Of a stretch of 5,513 nucleotides of DNA, positions 5,075 through 5,513 are shown piece after piece. The notes under the pieces were generated by a model. The model saw nothing but the letters and a program-made list of their open reading frames with translations. It made no database searches and was not told where the DNA came from. Position numbers and translations under genes: made by a program. The DNA lies in NCBI GenBank assembly GCA_003223695.1, contig QHVY01000069.1, forward strand, positions 1 to 5,513, given 5' to 3'. The stretch is from Acidobacteriota bacterium (GTDB taxonomy: Bacteria > Acidobacteriota > Thermoanaerobaculia > Gp7-AA8). Position 1 is the stretch's first letter. Each line of letters opens with the position of its first letter.

Positions 5075-5513
5075 CGCTGCAGCGTATCGTAGAGCGGCTC
5101 AGCGGGACGAAGCGGCGGCCCTTCATCCGATGCGGTCATAGAGACGATGTGAATCTTGTCGTTTGCCGGCACCGTTAAAGTCGTCGCGTTCCGAGGCACC
5201 GAAAATATATACGAGAATGTATACGCATACTCGTACGATGGACTCGCTTTGAACGATGCAACTGCCGCCCGCTTGATGAATCCTGGTGTGAGGCCGGTGT
5301 ACTCGAGGACGGTGCGCTTGCGCGCCGGCGCATCGGGCGGAGCATCCGGACGCGGTGGCAGCACGACTTCATGTCGATTCCACGTGCGATTGTCCCACTG
5401 ACCGATGTAGCCGCCGCCGTTTTGCACAATGACATCGAATGATTGATCGCCGATTCGAAACGTCGCCGGCTGATCGCCGTCGGCGAAGGCAACGATCGTG
5501 AGGCGCCGCGTGT
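5071..5513 (-). CDS. C-terminal end of a GH38-type alpha-mannosidase (5' end outside window)
   Basis: The frame is open from the right edge to the TGA at 5073-5071, giving about 146 residues of a larger protein. The sequence reads as the C-terminal beta-sandwich of bacterial alpha-mannosidase-like (glycoside hydrolase 38) proteins: a ADGDQPATFRIG segment, then GGGYIGQWDNRTWN, then EYTGLTPGFIKRAAVASF, SYEYAYTFSYIFSVP, LTVPANDKIHIVSM and the end PAEPLYDTLQR. The order and the GYIGQWD, PGFIKR and PLYDTL motifs are what I base the call on. The catalytic domain is not in the window, so activity cannot be assessed. A later start at GTG 5427 is possible on paper but would cut the domain. The 4-bp overlap with the binding-protein gene suggests one operon in which the released sugar feeds the importer. 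Confidence 0.68.
   Translation of the reverse strand, partial: TRRLTIVAFADGDQPATFRIGDQSFDVIVQNGGGYIGQWDNRTWNRHEVVLPPRPDAPPDAPARKRTVLEYTGLTPGFIKRAAVASFKASPSYEYAYTFSYIFSVPRNATTLTVPANDKIHIVSMTASDEGPPLRPAEPLYDTLQR

Noticed and set aside
5210..5235. Inverted repeat TACGAG/CTCGTA around GTATAC
   Set aside because: It lies in the glycosidase-like coding region and is explained by Tyr codons in the conserved SYEYAYTFSY segment; arms are only 6 bp.
1..5513. CRISPR array, tRNA, rRNA, transposase or phage genes
   Set aside because: None seen: there are no regularly spaced repeat-spacer units of CRISPR size, no tRNA-like cloverleaf I could recognise, and no mobile-element protein motifs.

Overview
The window is a GC-rich bacterial segment with no frameshifts. 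It carries parts of a carbohydrate-use operon on the minus strand and an unrelated two-gene cassette on the plus strand. Classical Sec and lipoprotein signal peptides, a ribose-type sugar ABC importer, a GH38-type alpha-mannosidase end, UdgX, and scattered palindromic and 8-bp repeats fit a free-living, probably soil or plant-polymer-associated Gram-negative bacterium. Acidobacteriota or a similar soil phylum is my guess. This is an inference from gene style only; there is no rRNA or phylogenetic marker here.

Layout in minus-strand transcription order, from right to left. At 5513-5071 is the 3' end of a large protein that looks like the C-terminus of a GH38 alpha-mannosidase. Its stop overlaps by 4 bp (ATGA) the start of a periplasmic-binding lipoprotein of the RbsB type (5074-4094). 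After an interruption come the tandem ABC ATPase of the RbsA type (2443-1100) and, again with an ATGA overlap, the RbsC-type permease (1103-141). A glycosidase would release a sugar, the lipoprotein would bind it, and the RbsA/RbsC machine would import it. The substrate cannot be read from the sequence, though a mannose-containing glycan is a reasonable guess.

The interruption at about 2510-4093 holds two plus-strand genes 12 bp apart. The first is a small secreted protein of unknown function (2564-3064). The second is a UdgX-family uracil-DNA glycosylase / uracil-DNA cross-linking protein with an N-terminal extension resembling a shortened DUF4130 domain (3077-4036). The cassette splits the transporter between its binding protein and its ATPase, and its two borders share a GCAACTAAG 9-mer.

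Non-coding structure is the most unusual part. (i) A 44-bp near-perfect palindrome (1717-1760) lies inside the rbsA-like reading frame and encodes the linker between the two ATPase domains. (ii) An 8-bp-period repeat runs out of the udgX 3' end into the convergent gap with the rbsB-like gene and folds back on itself (4021-4093). (iii) An operator-like nested palindrome sits between the divergent rbsA-like and secreted-protein genes (2480-2510). (iv) An 18-bp-arm inverted repeat lies just 3' of the permease gene at the left edge (1-73). The rbsA-like ATPase itself is unusually compact, lacking the equivalent segment in both nucleotide-binding domains.
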